Below are positions 56,577 through 64,000 of a DNA stretch of 64,000 nucleotides, piece after piece (the stretch's first letter is position 1; every line of letters begins with the position of its first letter). The position numbers were made by a program, and so were the translations under genes. The stretch comes from Deltaproteobacteria bacterium (GTDB lineage Bacteria; Desulfobacterota; Desulfomonilia; UBA1062): contig JAGOOG010000009.1 in NCBI GenBank assembly GCA_017992605.1, positions 1 to 64,000 on the forward strand, in the 5' to 3' direction. The notes beneath the pieces are model-generated. The model was not told where the DNA came from. It saw only the letters and a list, made by a program, of their open reading frames with translations, and did no database searches.

Positions 56577-57784
56577 CCCCAGATGATGTCATCCGCAGCG
56601 AATACGGGTCCATCGCGGCATACCCTCATGCTGCCGCCCTTCGTCTGCACCACGCATCCGGCACAAGCCCCGAAGCCACAGGACATGTGCTCTTCGAGGG
56701 AGATCTCGCAGTAGGCCCCCTTCCGGGAGGCGAGTTTCGCTCCTGCTCGAAGCATCCCTTCGGGACCACAGGCATAGATCACAATCTCTTCGCCGACGGT
56801 TGACCCTCCGAGAACGAAGTCCAGGGCATCTGTTGCCAGACCCTTCCGGCCGCAGGAACCGTCTTCCGTCATGACGACTGTCCGTGTGTTCGGAATGGAT
56901 GTCACTCTCTCCAGGAGGGGCAGTTCACGCTTCGTCCTCGCCCCGATGATGAACGTGCCGTTTCCCATTCTCTCTGCAAGGGCAAGTACCGGCGGAAGTC
57001 CTGTCCCACCCGCCATGTAAATCACGTGGTCTCCAGTCCTTCTCGTAAATCCCTTTCCCAGCGGTCCGAGAACCTTGACACGTTCACCGGCACGTTTCGC
57101 CGCGAGCAGTTCCGTTCCTGTACCCTTGACCCTGTACAGCAGCTCCACCTCATCGCTCGTCTGCCCGAGAACCGCCAGAGGCCTTCGGAGAAAAGGCTCA
57201 CTGCCCCAGCTTACCTGCACCATCGCGAACTGTCCCGGTACAGCCTGGGGAAGACCGCCTTCAAGCACGAGATGGTACGTCTTCTCCGCCACCTCGATAT
57301 TGCGCACGACCGTGCACGTCATGTCAAGGGGTCCCCTCGCCTTCAGATCCTTCACCATGATCTCCGCATCCTCTTTCGTGTCCGAATAATACCCCCGCCA
57401 GGTGCTCACGTGTGAAAAGCCTATGGACGCGTACAGTGACCGTGCCGGCTTGTTGGACTTCCTCACCTCGAGCACTGCACATACCTTGTCGATGGCAACG
57501 GATTGACTGATTATGTCCTGAATGAGTCTCTTTCCGATTCCCTTTTCCCTGTATCCCGGACGGACCGCCAGGTTCAGTATGTGTACCATGGACGACAAAC
57601 ACAGCGCGAAACAATACCCCACCAGGGTATCTCCTTCGAAGACGAGGGCGGAAAGGCAACGCTTGTCTTCCAGCGTCGTCGCGAAGGTCTGTGTGTCCCA
57701 AGGGGAAGGAAAGGACATGCGCTCTATGGCGGCGACCTCTGCAATGTCCTCCGGAAGGGCAGCGCGGACTGTTAGAGCATCCAT
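56573..57784 (-). CDS. RimI-type acetyltransferase fused to PyrK
   Basis: This 403-residue ORF joins two proteins in frame. Residues 1-150 are a GNAT domain of the ribosomal S18 N-acetyltransferase type, with MSFPSPWDTQTF, NLAVRPGYREKGIGKRLIQ and the closing GYYSDTKEDAEIMVKDL. Residues 154-403 are dihydroorotate dehydrogenase electron-transfer subunit PyrK with the FAD site RRPLAVLG, the NAD loop GGTGLPPVLALA and the 2Fe-2S ligands CGFGACAGC plus a late Cys. No stop separates them. Met154 with GAGGGG upstream might also start a free PyrK. The stop overlaps pyrD. Confidence 0.88.
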   Translation of the reverse strand: MDALTVRAALPEDIAEVAAIERMSFPSPWDTQTFATTLEDKRCLSALVFEGDTLVGYCFALCLSSMVHILNLAVRPGYREKGIGKRLIQDIISQSVAIDKVCAVLEVRKSNKPARSLYASIGFSHVSTWRGYYSDTKEDAEIMVKDLKARGPLDMTCTVVRNIEVAEKTYHLVLEGGLPQAVPGQFAMVQVSWGSEPFLRRPLAVLGQTSDEVELLYRVKGTGTELLAAKRAGERVKVLGPLGKGFTRRTGDHVIYMAGGTGLPPVLALAERMGNGTFIIGARTKRELPLLERVTSIPNTRTVVMTEDGSCGRKGLATDALDFVLGGSTVGEEIVIYACGPEGMLRAGAKLASRKGAYCEISLEEHMSCGFGACAGCVVQTKGGSMRVCRDGPVFAADDIIWG

Positions 57785-58446
57785 GTGAGCACAAGCACCA
57801 GGACGAGGCCCAGAGCGAACATGCCGGCATGTGACTTCCTCGGCATCTCCCGGGAAACGAGTGAAGCCAGGCCTATCATCACGCAGGCAAAGGGCACGAT
57901 CGACAGTGCGGTTATCAAATTATCGGGAATGATCGTCCTGACAAGGGAAGAGACCCAACCCAGGACGAACGTGCAGAAACCGAGCAGCACCAGGGCCATG
58001 ACGAAGGCCCTGGAGACCGCCTTGATCAAGGCCTGTGACACCTCCCTCTCCCCCGTGTTTGCCTGGTGGGCTATGACCCCCTCGTTCATGGTCCTCAGTC
58101 GCATGTCCAGAGCCCTGCCCGCGAGAGAGCAGGGCAGGCTCAGGAGGACTGACAGACCGGCGGCAGCTGCGGGCGAGGCCCATGATGCGGTCATGACGGC
58201 TACCGGCACAGCGACCGCTGTGCAGAAGCTCTCGTCGTTGGGCAGATACGCGCCCACGGGCGGAGAATTGAGCCACAGGAGCTCGAGGGAAACGCCGACG
58301 AGGATGCCTGTTCTCATGTCTCCCATGACAAGTCCGATGAGCGGCCCCATGATCATGGGCCTGCTGACCATGAACTGGAACACAAACACCCTGTCCATCC
58401 ACAGGACCGCCCCGGCAAGCACTCCGAAAAAACAGGCCGTCATCAT
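57772..58446 (-). CDS. PTS mannose-family EIIC component
   Basis: This 224-residue membrane protein has the EIIC strings SRPMIMGPLIGLVMGDMRTGILVGVSLELLWL and GAYLPNDE of the mannose/sorbose family. It would form part of a sugar channel. Its start overlaps EIIB by four bases and its stop overlaps the RimI-PyrK gene by 13. The partner membrane component EIID, normally required, is not encoded next to it. Confidence 0.85.
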   Translation of the reverse strand: MMTACFFGVLAGAVLWMDRVFVFQFMVSRPMIMGPLIGLVMGDMRTGILVGVSLELLWLNSPPVGAYLPNDESFCTAVAVPVAVMTASWASPAAAAGLSVLLSLPCSLAGRALDMRLRTMNEGVIAHQANTGEREVSQALIKAVSRAFVMALVLLGFCTFVLGWVSSLVRTIIPDNLITALSIVPFACVMIGLASLVSREMPRKSHAGMFALGLVLVLVLTWML

Positions 58447-58931
58447 GGTTCCACCATATCAAGAATGGACCTCATGTCAATACAGCGCTCACGGGGAACG
58501 GATTGCAGCGTCACCTCAACTCCCTTCTCTATCAGTTCCCTGACAAGACGGAGGTCTTCTCGATCAACCCATACCGAATAGGAAACCTGCCTGGAATCCG
58601 TCATGGATTTGTTGTTCCCTATGTTGAGCCTCTTGAACGGGAAACCCGCAGCGAACAGGCGGTGTGCGTCCTTGATGGTGGACACGATGACCAGGGTCCG
58701 TTTCTCGTTGAATTCGCAGTCTGCGGTCATCCGTCCCGCATCGTCAAGACTGACGATCCTGAGCCTGATCCTTTCAGGTATGGCCATGGACATGATGGTC
58801 TTCTGTATCTGGTCGCCCGCGAGTTCGTCGTTGGCGACAACGACACCCTGGGCATTCAGGTGGGGGATCCATGATTCGAGAATCTGCCCGTGAATGAATC
58901 TGTCATCCACCCTGACGAGCAACACGTTCAT
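58443..58931 (-). CDS. PTS mannose-family EIIB component
   Basis: This 162-residue cytoplasmic protein carries the phosphorylated histidine His14 in RVDDRFIHGQ. It accepts phosphate from EIIA. It overlaps EIIA by four bases and EIIC by four bases, an obvious translationally coupled set. Confidence 0.9.
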   Translation of the reverse strand: MNVLLVRVDDRFIHGQILESWIPHLNAQGVVVANDELAGDQIQKTIMSMAIPERIRLRIVSLDDAGRMTADCEFNEKRTLVIVSTIKDAHRLFAAGFPFKRLNIGNNKSMTDSRQVSYSVWVDREDLRLVRELIEKGVEVTLQSVPRERCIDMRSILDMVEP

Positions 58932-59341
58932 TTTTCGGCCACATTCGTTGCGAGGATCTCTGACGCGATATGGATGTTCTTCGACCCGCCCTCCTTGAGC
59001 ACGCGTGCGAGTTCGAAGATATCCTTCCCTTTTCTTTTGGTGAGCGCAGTGATCACCATGGGCAGGTTCACACCGGTGATGACTTCGATCTTTCCGTTTT
59101 CCAGAAAGGAAAGGCTGATGTTGGACGGGGTCCCGCCGAACATGTCCGTGAGAATGATGATGCCCTCTCCCCTGTTCACCTCTTTGATGGAGTTCTTCAG
59201 AAGCTTGCGCAGGTCATCCACATCCGTACCCTGTGTAAAGGAGCACGATTTGAAAGCCTCGGTAGGGCCGACAATCATCCGTGCAGTGTCTTCGAATGCG
59301 CTCGCAAGATCTCCATGAGCAACGACGATGATTCCCACCAT
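58928..59341 (-). CDS. PTS mannose-family EIIA component
   Basis: This 137-residue protein has its phosphorylation site at His9 in VVAHGDLA and the dimer segment ILTDMFGGTPSNISL. It starts 14 bases after rapZ. No HPr, EI or HprK is in the window, so the phosphate source lies elsewhere. Confidence 0.92.
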   Translation of the reverse strand: MVGIIVVAHGDLASAFEDTARMIVGPTEAFKSCSFTQGTDVDDLRKLLKNSIKEVNRGEGIIILTDMFGGTPSNISLSFLENGKIEVITGVNLPMVITALTKRKGKDIFELARVLKEGGSKNIHIASEILATNVAEK

Positions 59342-59355
59342 AGTTCAAGCCCTCC

Positions 59356-60225
59356 TCACGAGATGTCACGATGCTTTATCCTGCTTGGATACCCGGCATC
59401 CTCGATCGCCTGTCTGACCTCTTCTGCGATTGCCACCGATCTGTGTCTGCCGCCCGTGCACCCTATGGCGATGTTCAGATATGACCTGCCCTCCTTCTTG
59501 CAGAGAGGCAGGATGAATTCTATGAGGTCCTTGAATTTCTGAAGAAACCGCTCGTAGGTCTCAAAAGATCGCAGGTATTCCTTCACCTCGACGTCCGATC
59601 CCGTCTTGCCCTTGAGATGGTCGACAAAATGGGGATTCGGGAGGAATCTGACATCCATGACGATATCGGAGTCCATGGGGATGCCTTTCTTGAATCCGAA
59701 GGAACTTACCTCGATGTACATGTCCCTGGATTTGTCTTCGGTGGAGACTATCTCCTTGATCCTGGCCGCTAGTTCGTGAACATTCAGCTGGGATGTGTTC
59801 ACGATGAAATCGGCTATTCCCCTCAAGGGTGCAAAGAGATCCATCTCCGCCTCTATGGCGTCGAGGAGATTCGGGTACTGATCACTCAGAGGATGCCTGC
59901 GCCTTGTCTCCTTGTAACGATTCAGAAGGTGTTCCTTGCTCGATTCGAGAAAGATGAGACGGACATTCTCGGTCAGGCGCCTCATCTGTGAAATGATGGA
60001 CGGAACCCTCTGGACGAGCAATGGCGCACCCGCACGCGCATCCATACATATGCAGACCTTGTGTATGGTGAACGATGCAGAATCATAGAGCTCGAGGAAC
60101 TTGTTCACGAGGCCTATGGGCATGTTGTCCATGCAGAAAAAGCCTTCATCCTCGATGGTCTTGAGGGCCGTCGTTTTTCCCGAGCCGGAAAGGCCCGTTA
60201 TAAAGAGAATGAAAACATTCTTCAT
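59356..60225 (-). CDS. rapZ: RNase adapter protein / nucleotide-binding protein RapZ
   Basis: This 289-residue protein has the P-loop ITGLSGSGKTTALK, DNMPIGLV, and a C-terminal domain with IAIGCTGGRHRSVAIAE. In E. coli RapZ steers RNase E to the GlmZ RNA and controls amino-sugar synthesis; in other phyla its role is less clear. It heads the PTS-pyr run. A weak promoter lies upstream. Confidence 0.95.
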   Translation of the reverse strand: MKNVFILFITGLSGSGKTTALKTIEDEGFFCMDNMPIGLVNKFLELYDSASFTIHKVCICMDARAGAPLLVQRVPSIISQMRRLTENVRLIFLESSKEHLLNRYKETRRRHPLSDQYPNLLDAIEAEMDLFAPLRGIADFIVNTSQLNVHELAARIKEIVSTEDKSRDMYIEVSSFGFKKGIPMDSDIVMDVRFLPNPHFVDHLKGKTGSDVEVKEYLRSFETYERFLQKFKDLIEFILPLCKKEGRSYLNIAIGCTGGRHRSVAIAEEVRQAIEDAGYPSRIKHRDIS

Positions 60226-60588
60226 GGATTCACTCTACCCGATAGCAAGGGCTCTTAATCAGGCAGTCTTCTGCCCGGTTTATGACAGTATTGTTTTCAT
60301 GAAGTCCGCAACCTCACGCGTGTCGGTTCTAGATATAACTCATTTGGATATCTGTCAATGCGCATATTCTCCCGGGAACATGCCTCCCGTGGTAGCCATG
60401 CGACACTATGTAAGGACCGTCATCCCGCTGCACCCTCCGGTTATCGAATATGAACAGGACCATGGTATGGGGAATGCCCTCTGTCCTGAAGACTTCCCAT
60501 AAAGATTAATCCTTGAATTTCCGATTGATGACACGAGGGATGGTATATCCTCGAACCATAAAGACGGGTCGCCTCAAGGAGGTAGTGT
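60226..60588. other. Divergent intergenic region between rapZ and the STAS gene
   Basis: The gap holds a leftward promoter candidate for rapZ at about 60330-60358. A strong AAGGAGG (60577-60583) belongs to the STAS gene. Frames on either strand here are short and lack family features, so I call no gene. Confidence 0.6.
60330..60358 (-). promoter_or_regulatory. Candidate promoter of rapZ
   Basis: On the minus strand TTGACA (60358-60353) is a perfect -35. The -10 is poor: TATATC after 15 bases or TATCTA after 17. The predicted start is about 100 bases upstream of the ATG. Confidence 0.4.
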
Positions 60589-60897
60589 ATGGATGTGGCC
60601 ACAAGGATATCGGGCGATACCTTGTACGTGAAGATCTCAGGGCCAGTAGACACCCCTGCGGCAGAGATACTGCGTACGGAACTCAACAAGATCGCCTCGC
60701 AGAAGCCCCAGAAGGTCGTCATGGACCTTTCAACGGTACCTACCATGGGCTCCTCTGGTATCGGCAAGATCCTCATGTTCTTCAAGAGCCTCGACGGAGC
60801 CAAGGCCAGTTTCGAGATCAAGGGGATTCACGAGAATCTCTTCAACATATTCAAGGCAGTGAAGCTCGACAAGCTCTTTCCCATATCGTTGAGGTAA
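60589..60897 (+). CDS. STAS domain protein (anti-sigma factor antagonist-like)
   Basis: This 102-residue single-domain STAS protein contains VVMDLSTVPTMGSSGIGKIL, where SSG is the serine normally phosphorylated. Such proteins switch partners according to phosphorylation. It is followed five bases later by a second STAS gene and then cheY and cheA, so the partner may be the chemosensory complex and not a sigma regulator. Confidence 0.85.
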   Translation: MDVATRISGDTLYVKISGPVDTPAAEILRTELNKIASQKPQKVVMDLSTVPTMGSSGIGKILMFFKSLDGAKASFEIKGIHENLFNIFKAVKLDKLFPISLR

Positions 60898-60902
60898 GGA
60901 TC

Positions 60903-61199
60903 ATGCAAATCACTGTGGACAGCGCGGGCGTGATACACTTCAAAGGAAATCTGGTGGTTTCGACTATCGAAAACGTCCATTCAACCCTTGAGTCGCTCCT
61001 CGAAAGGTCTTCCCGGGTCGTGACATTGGACCTCAGCGGCGTAAATGAGATAGACATCGCCGGGCTTCAGCTGCTCTACTCTCTCAAGATGACGTTTGAA
61101 ACAGACGGTGCCTTGCGCATACGTGCCTTCAGTCCCACCATTGGGGACATCCTCGGCGCCTCGGGCTTCGGCATCGCCCTGAAGGAGGCCCTGCCATGA
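60903..61199 (+). CDS. Second STAS domain protein, without the usual phospho-serine
   Basis: This 98-residue STAS protein reads VVTLDLSGVNEIDIAGLQLLYSL. The position that is usually Ser or Thr before A/SG is Ile, so it may not be phosphorylated. It resembles MlaB-like or chemotaxis-linked STAS proteins. Its stop overlaps the next ATG (ATGA). Confidence 0.85.
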   Translation: MQITVDSAGVIHFKGNLVVSTIENVHSTLESLLERSSRVVTLDLSGVNEIDIAGLQLLYSLKMTFETDGALRIRAFSPTIGDILGASGFGIALKEALP

Positions 61200-61576
61200 T
61201 CAGGAAGAAGATCCTCGTGGTGGACGACTCGGCCACACTGAGGGCTTCGGTCAATTACACGCTGAGGGCCGCCGGGTTCGAGACCGTCAACGCCGTCAAC
61301 GGAGCGGACGGTCTCGAGAAACTCTCTGAGGCACATAGACAGGGTGATGTGATAGGCATGATCATCAGCGACATCAACATGCCGGTCATGGACGGCATCA
61401 CCTTTATCAAAGAGGTGAAGAAGACACCGTTCAGGTTCCTTCCGATTCTCGTGCTCACCACCGAATCCCAGGAGGAGATGAAGCTCAAGGGCAAGCAGGC
61501 GGGTGCATCCGGCTGGCTCGTGAAGCCGTTTAAACCGGAACAACTGGTCTATGTCACGAAAAAATTCATGAGGTAA
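61196..61576 (+). CDS. CheY-like response regulator
   Basis: This 126-residue single receiver domain has the acidic pair VVDDS, the phospho-acceptor Asp in IISDINMPVMDG, the conserved Thr in LVLTTES and the Lys in LVKPFKPEQL. No output domain is present. It starts inside the STAS stop and lies just before cheA, its likely kinase. Confidence 0.93.
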   Translation: MIRKKILVVDDSATLRASVNYTLRAAGFETVNAVNGADGLEKLSEAHRQGDVIGMIISDINMPVMDGITFIKEVKKTPFRFLPILVLTTESQEEMKLKGKQAGASGWLVKPFKPEQLVYVTKKFMR

Positions 61577-61579
61577 GCC

Positions 61580-63673
61580 ATGGCAATGGATGAACTCGTC
61601 AAGGTATTCATGGAAGAGAGTGAGGATGAGATCCGCGAGCTGGAAACCGGCCTCATCAAGCTTGAGGAAGAAAGCGGCGACGAAGACACCATCAACAGGG
61701 TCTTCCGGGCAGCACACACCATCAAGGGCTCCGCCGGCCTGGTGGGGTTCGAGAACGTCAGCAACTATACCCACACCATAGAGAACATCCTGGACAGGAT
61801 ACGGAAGAAGGAATTGAGCGTTACGAAGAAGCTCATCACCACCCTGCTCGAATCGGTGGACTTCCTCAAGAGAATGATCGCTGCAGGTAGTGAGGGAGAG
61901 GAAATCGACGACCACGAGGTTGAGAAATCGACGGGTCTGCTCAAACGCTTCGCCGGGGTCGCGCCAGGTACAGGAGAACAGCCGGTGGGCCAGATCAGGA
62001 CGGCGGACAAGACCGGAGACAAGGTACTCTCCATAAACATGAAATTCAGATCCGACATTCTGACCACCGGGCAGGACCCGATCATGCTCATCCGGGAACT
62101 CAGGGAACTAGGCGAGATCCTCGAATCACGGGCGTTCACGGGTGTAATACCCGATTTCTACAACCTGTCACCGACAATCTGCTATACATCCTGGGAGGTG
62201 ATCCTCCGGACGACCAAGCCGCTCTCGGACATACACAACGTCTTCATCTTCGTCATGGATGAGAACGACATCACCATAGTCGACATATCGTCACAGTACA
62301 AGGGGGGAGTCGACCTCACCCTCGCAGAGAAGCCCATTGGCGAGATTCTGGTGGAGAAAGGCCTTGTCAAGGAAGATGACGTCCTCGAGGCGCTCAAGGA
62401 ACACAAGACCACGGGTCAAGCGCTGGTTGAGAAGGGCAAAATATCCAGGGAAGCGGTGGAGAAGATGGCCCTGGCCCAGGCGCAAAGCAGGAAGATCACC
62501 AAGTCGGCAACCATACGGGTCGACACCGACAAGCTGGACAAACTCGTGAACCTGGTCGGAGAGATGGTCATATCCGTGGCACGCATGACCCAGTGTGCGA
62601 GTGAAGTCACGGATTCGTCTCTGTCGCGTACCCTGCAGGGCGCGACATCGGCCCTGGAAAGGATCTCGCGGGATCTGCAGGAACAGGTCATGCGGGTCAG
62701 GATGGTGCCCGTCGAAGGGACCTTCAACCGTTTTCGCAGGGTGGTCAGGGACATGTCCTTCGAACTCGGCAAAAAGATAGAGATCAGAATGAGCGGTACC
62801 GAGACGGAGCTCGACAAGAACGTCATAGAACAGATCAGCGACCCGCTGAAACACATGATCCGCAACTCCATTGACCATGGCATCGAATCCCCCGAGGAAC
62901 GGCGTCGTCTCGGCAAGCCTGAGGTCGGAACCATCTGGCTCAAGGCATTCCAGAGAGAGGGGAACATCTTCATCGAGATATCAGACGACGGCAAGGGCAT
63001 AGACAAGAAGAAGGTCCTTGCCAAGGCTATCGAAAAGGGCCAGGCGGAACAGGGAAGATCTTATTCCGAAAAGGAGATCTTCGACATGCTCTTCGCCCCG
63101 GGCCTCTCCACTGCCGAGAAGGTGAGCGAGCTCTCGGGCAGAGGGGTAGGTATGGATGTGGTGAAGCGCAATATCGAGGATCTCAGGGGAAGCGTCGAGA
63201 TATCCTCGGAGGAGGGCAAGGGCTCCACCTTCAGGGTGAAGCTGCCGCTCACGCTGGCGATCATAGACGGCATGATGGTCAAGGTTGGCGATGAGGTGCT
63301 CACCATCCCCCTGGCCGTCATAGACAAGTCCGTCCGGCCATCGAAGACCGAGATCAAGACCGTCGAGGGCAAAGGCGAGCTCGTGGACATACGGGGTGAT
63401 TATCTCCCCCTGGTCCGTCTCTACGACCTCTTTAAACTCCCCACGGAAAAGACCGATCCAACCCAGGCCCTTGTCGTGGTGCTGCACGGGGTGGATAGCA
63501 GGTTCGGCATCCTGGTGGACGACGTGATGGGTCAGACCCAGGCGGTCATAAAGAGCATCGACAAGAACTTCAAGAAGATCGAGGGGACCTCCGGCGCGAC
63601 CATACTGGGCAACGGCAGGGTCTCACTCATACTGGACGTGCACAGCATCGAGCGGATGGCATTCCTGGCCTAG
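61580..63673 (+). CDS. cheA: Chemotaxis histidine kinase CheA
   Basis: This 697-residue kinase has an HPt domain with His46 in FRAAHTIKGSAG, the dimerisation helices (VRVDTDKLDKLVNLVGEMV), the ATPase boxes (HMIRNSIDHGIESPEER, ISDDGKGID, GRGVGMDVVKRNI) and a C-terminal CheW-like domain. Between HPt and dimerisation (residues about 145-310) it carries an unusual insert: an alpha/beta part, then GEILVEKGLVKEDDVLEALKEH, which resembles the N-terminal domain of pilus ATPases GspE/PilB. GAGG precedes the ATG. Confidence 0.93.
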   Translation: MAMDELVKVFMEESEDEIRELETGLIKLEEESGDEDTINRVFRAAHTIKGSAGLVGFENVSNYTHTIENILDRIRKKELSVTKKLITTLLESVDFLKRMIAAGSEGEEIDDHEVEKSTGLLKRFAGVAPGTGEQPVGQIRTADKTGDKVLSINMKFRSDILTTGQDPIMLIRELRELGEILESRAFTGVIPDFYNLSPTICYTSWEVILRTTKPLSDIHNVFIFVMDENDITIVDISSQYKGGVDLTLAEKPIGEILVEKGLVKEDDVLEALKEHKTTGQALVEKGKISREAVEKMALAQAQSRKITKSATIRVDTDKLDKLVNLVGEMVISVARMTQCASEVTDSSLSRTLQGATSALERISRDLQEQVMRVRMVPVEGTFNRFRRVVRDMSFELGKKIEIRMSGTETELDKNVIEQISDPLKHMIRNSIDHGIESPEERRRLGKPEVGTIWLKAFQREGNIFIEISDDGKGIDKKKVLAKAIEKGQAEQGRSYSEKEIFDMLFAPGLSTAEKVSELSGRGVGMDVVKRNIEDLRGSVEISSEEGKGSTFRVKLPLTLAIIDGMMVKVGDEVLTIPLAVIDKSVRPSKTEIKTVEGKGELVDIRGDYLPLVRLYDLFKLPTEKTDPTQALVVVLHGVDSRFGILVDDVMGQTQAVIKSIDKNFKKIEGTSGATILGNGRVSLILDVHSIERMAFLA

Positions 63674-63731
63674 GCACGAGGCATGAACCACGTCCGGACG
63701 ATATGATACCAAACGCGGAGGAGATAGAATC

Positions 63732-64000
63732 ATGGCCATGAGATGGAAGCTTCGTGAAAGACTGACGGCATTGATCCTGGGTGCCTGCCTGATACCTCTG
63801 ATCGTCGTCATCGTGTACGTGGGTGTCAGCATCAGCGGGCACCTGAAGGAGCAGGCGCAGGATTACCTCAAGGTCAAGGTGGAGGCCTTCGTCAGAATGG
63901 CGGAGATGAGGAGCGCCTCCATCGAGGGCAACCTGGATATCATCAAGGAGCAGCTCATAAGGTCTCTCAAGAACGACCTCATCCGTGAGGCGTCCAAGGA
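63732..64000 (+). CDS. Methyl-accepting chemotaxis protein, 5' part (truncated by window end)
   Basis: The first 89 codons are visible. A positively charged start (MAMRWKLRERLTAL) leads into one membrane helix (ILGACLIPLIVVIVYVGVSI) and then an extracytoplasmic helical region (LKEQAQDYLKVKVEAFVRMAEMR). GGAGGAG lies upstream of the ATG. Position after cheA and the helix pattern suggest a chemoreceptor or a sensor kinase with a similar input domain; the signalling domain is beyond the window. Confidence 0.65.
   Translation, partial: MAMRWKLRERLTALILGACLIPLIVVIVYVGVSISGHLKEQAQDYLKVKVEAFVRMAEMRSASIEGNLDIIKEQLIRSLKNDLIREASK

Noticed and set aside
60248-60502. Short frames in the rapZ-STAS gap
   Set aside because: They overlap a promoter candidate, lack ribosome binding sites and show no domain features.

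Overview
The window is a GC-rich, gene-dense bacterial chromosome segment from a Gram-negative organism: SecA, lipoproteins, type IV pilus minor pilins, PilY1 and ComEC are all present. It holds about 55 genes. The gene set (a tungsten-type aldehyde:ferredoxin oxidoreductase, a two-gene SUF/SMS Fe-S system, a RapZ-linked mannose-type PTS, PyrDB/PyrK and an ArgA-like short acetyltransferase) fits an anaerobic member of the Desulfobacterota (former Deltaproteobacteria). That placement is inferred from content and not measured. I saw no rRNA, tRNA, CRISPR array, prophage or transposase.

Layout. 0.2-4.4 kb: a lipoprotein alpha/beta hydrolase divergent from a P2A-type cation ATPase. 4.4-9.9 kb: a leftward operon mutL-miaA-ttcA-yciO-rng for mismatch repair and tRNA/RNA maturation. 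10.2-15.3 kb: an exported protein with 14 exact 39-residue repeats, divergent from a 5'-nucleotidase-like lipoprotein that has a good sigma-54 promoter match. 15.4-18.2 kb: a PAS protein coupled to an erythrin/VIT1 iron exporter (MbfA type), divergent from a trans-sulfuration PLP enzyme. 18.3-21.3 kb: AOR, a MoaD-like carrier, a ThiF/MoeB-like activator and what looks like a truncated radical SAM maturase. 21.3-25.4 kb: small proteins, an Ig/PKD surface protein and a frameshifted pyruvate-kinase-C-like gene. 25.4-28.6 kb: a geranylgeranyl-reductase-like flavoprotein and the sufC-sufB pair. 28.8-39 kb: argJ, secA, pmbA, an acetyltransferase, recN, nadK, an RNA uracil methyltransferase and dedA. 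39.3-47.4 kb: an rpoH-like sigma factor, the dnaB-rplI-DUF2232-rpsR-rpsF cluster, acyP, ligA, and hfq coupled to an exported protein of unknown function.

47.4-60.2 kb reads leftward. rapZ, PTS EIIA-EIIB-EIIC, a RimI-PyrK fusion and pyrD form one tight unit. comEC-fimT-pilW-pilV-pilX-pilY1 plus a small exported protein form a second unit that joins DNA uptake to pilus tip assembly. 60.6-64 kb reads rightward: two STAS proteins, a CheY, a hybrid-architecture CheA and the start of a methyl-accepting chemotaxis receptor, which together look like one chemosensory pathway.

The most notable points are the truncated maturase beside AOR, a perfect hairpin that buries the comEC ribosome binding site, the RimI-PyrK fusion, the 14-repeat putative double propeller, the IID-less PTS behind rapZ, and the STAS/CheA module. 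Most are variations on known systems. I did not find a complete system that I would call wholly undescribed.
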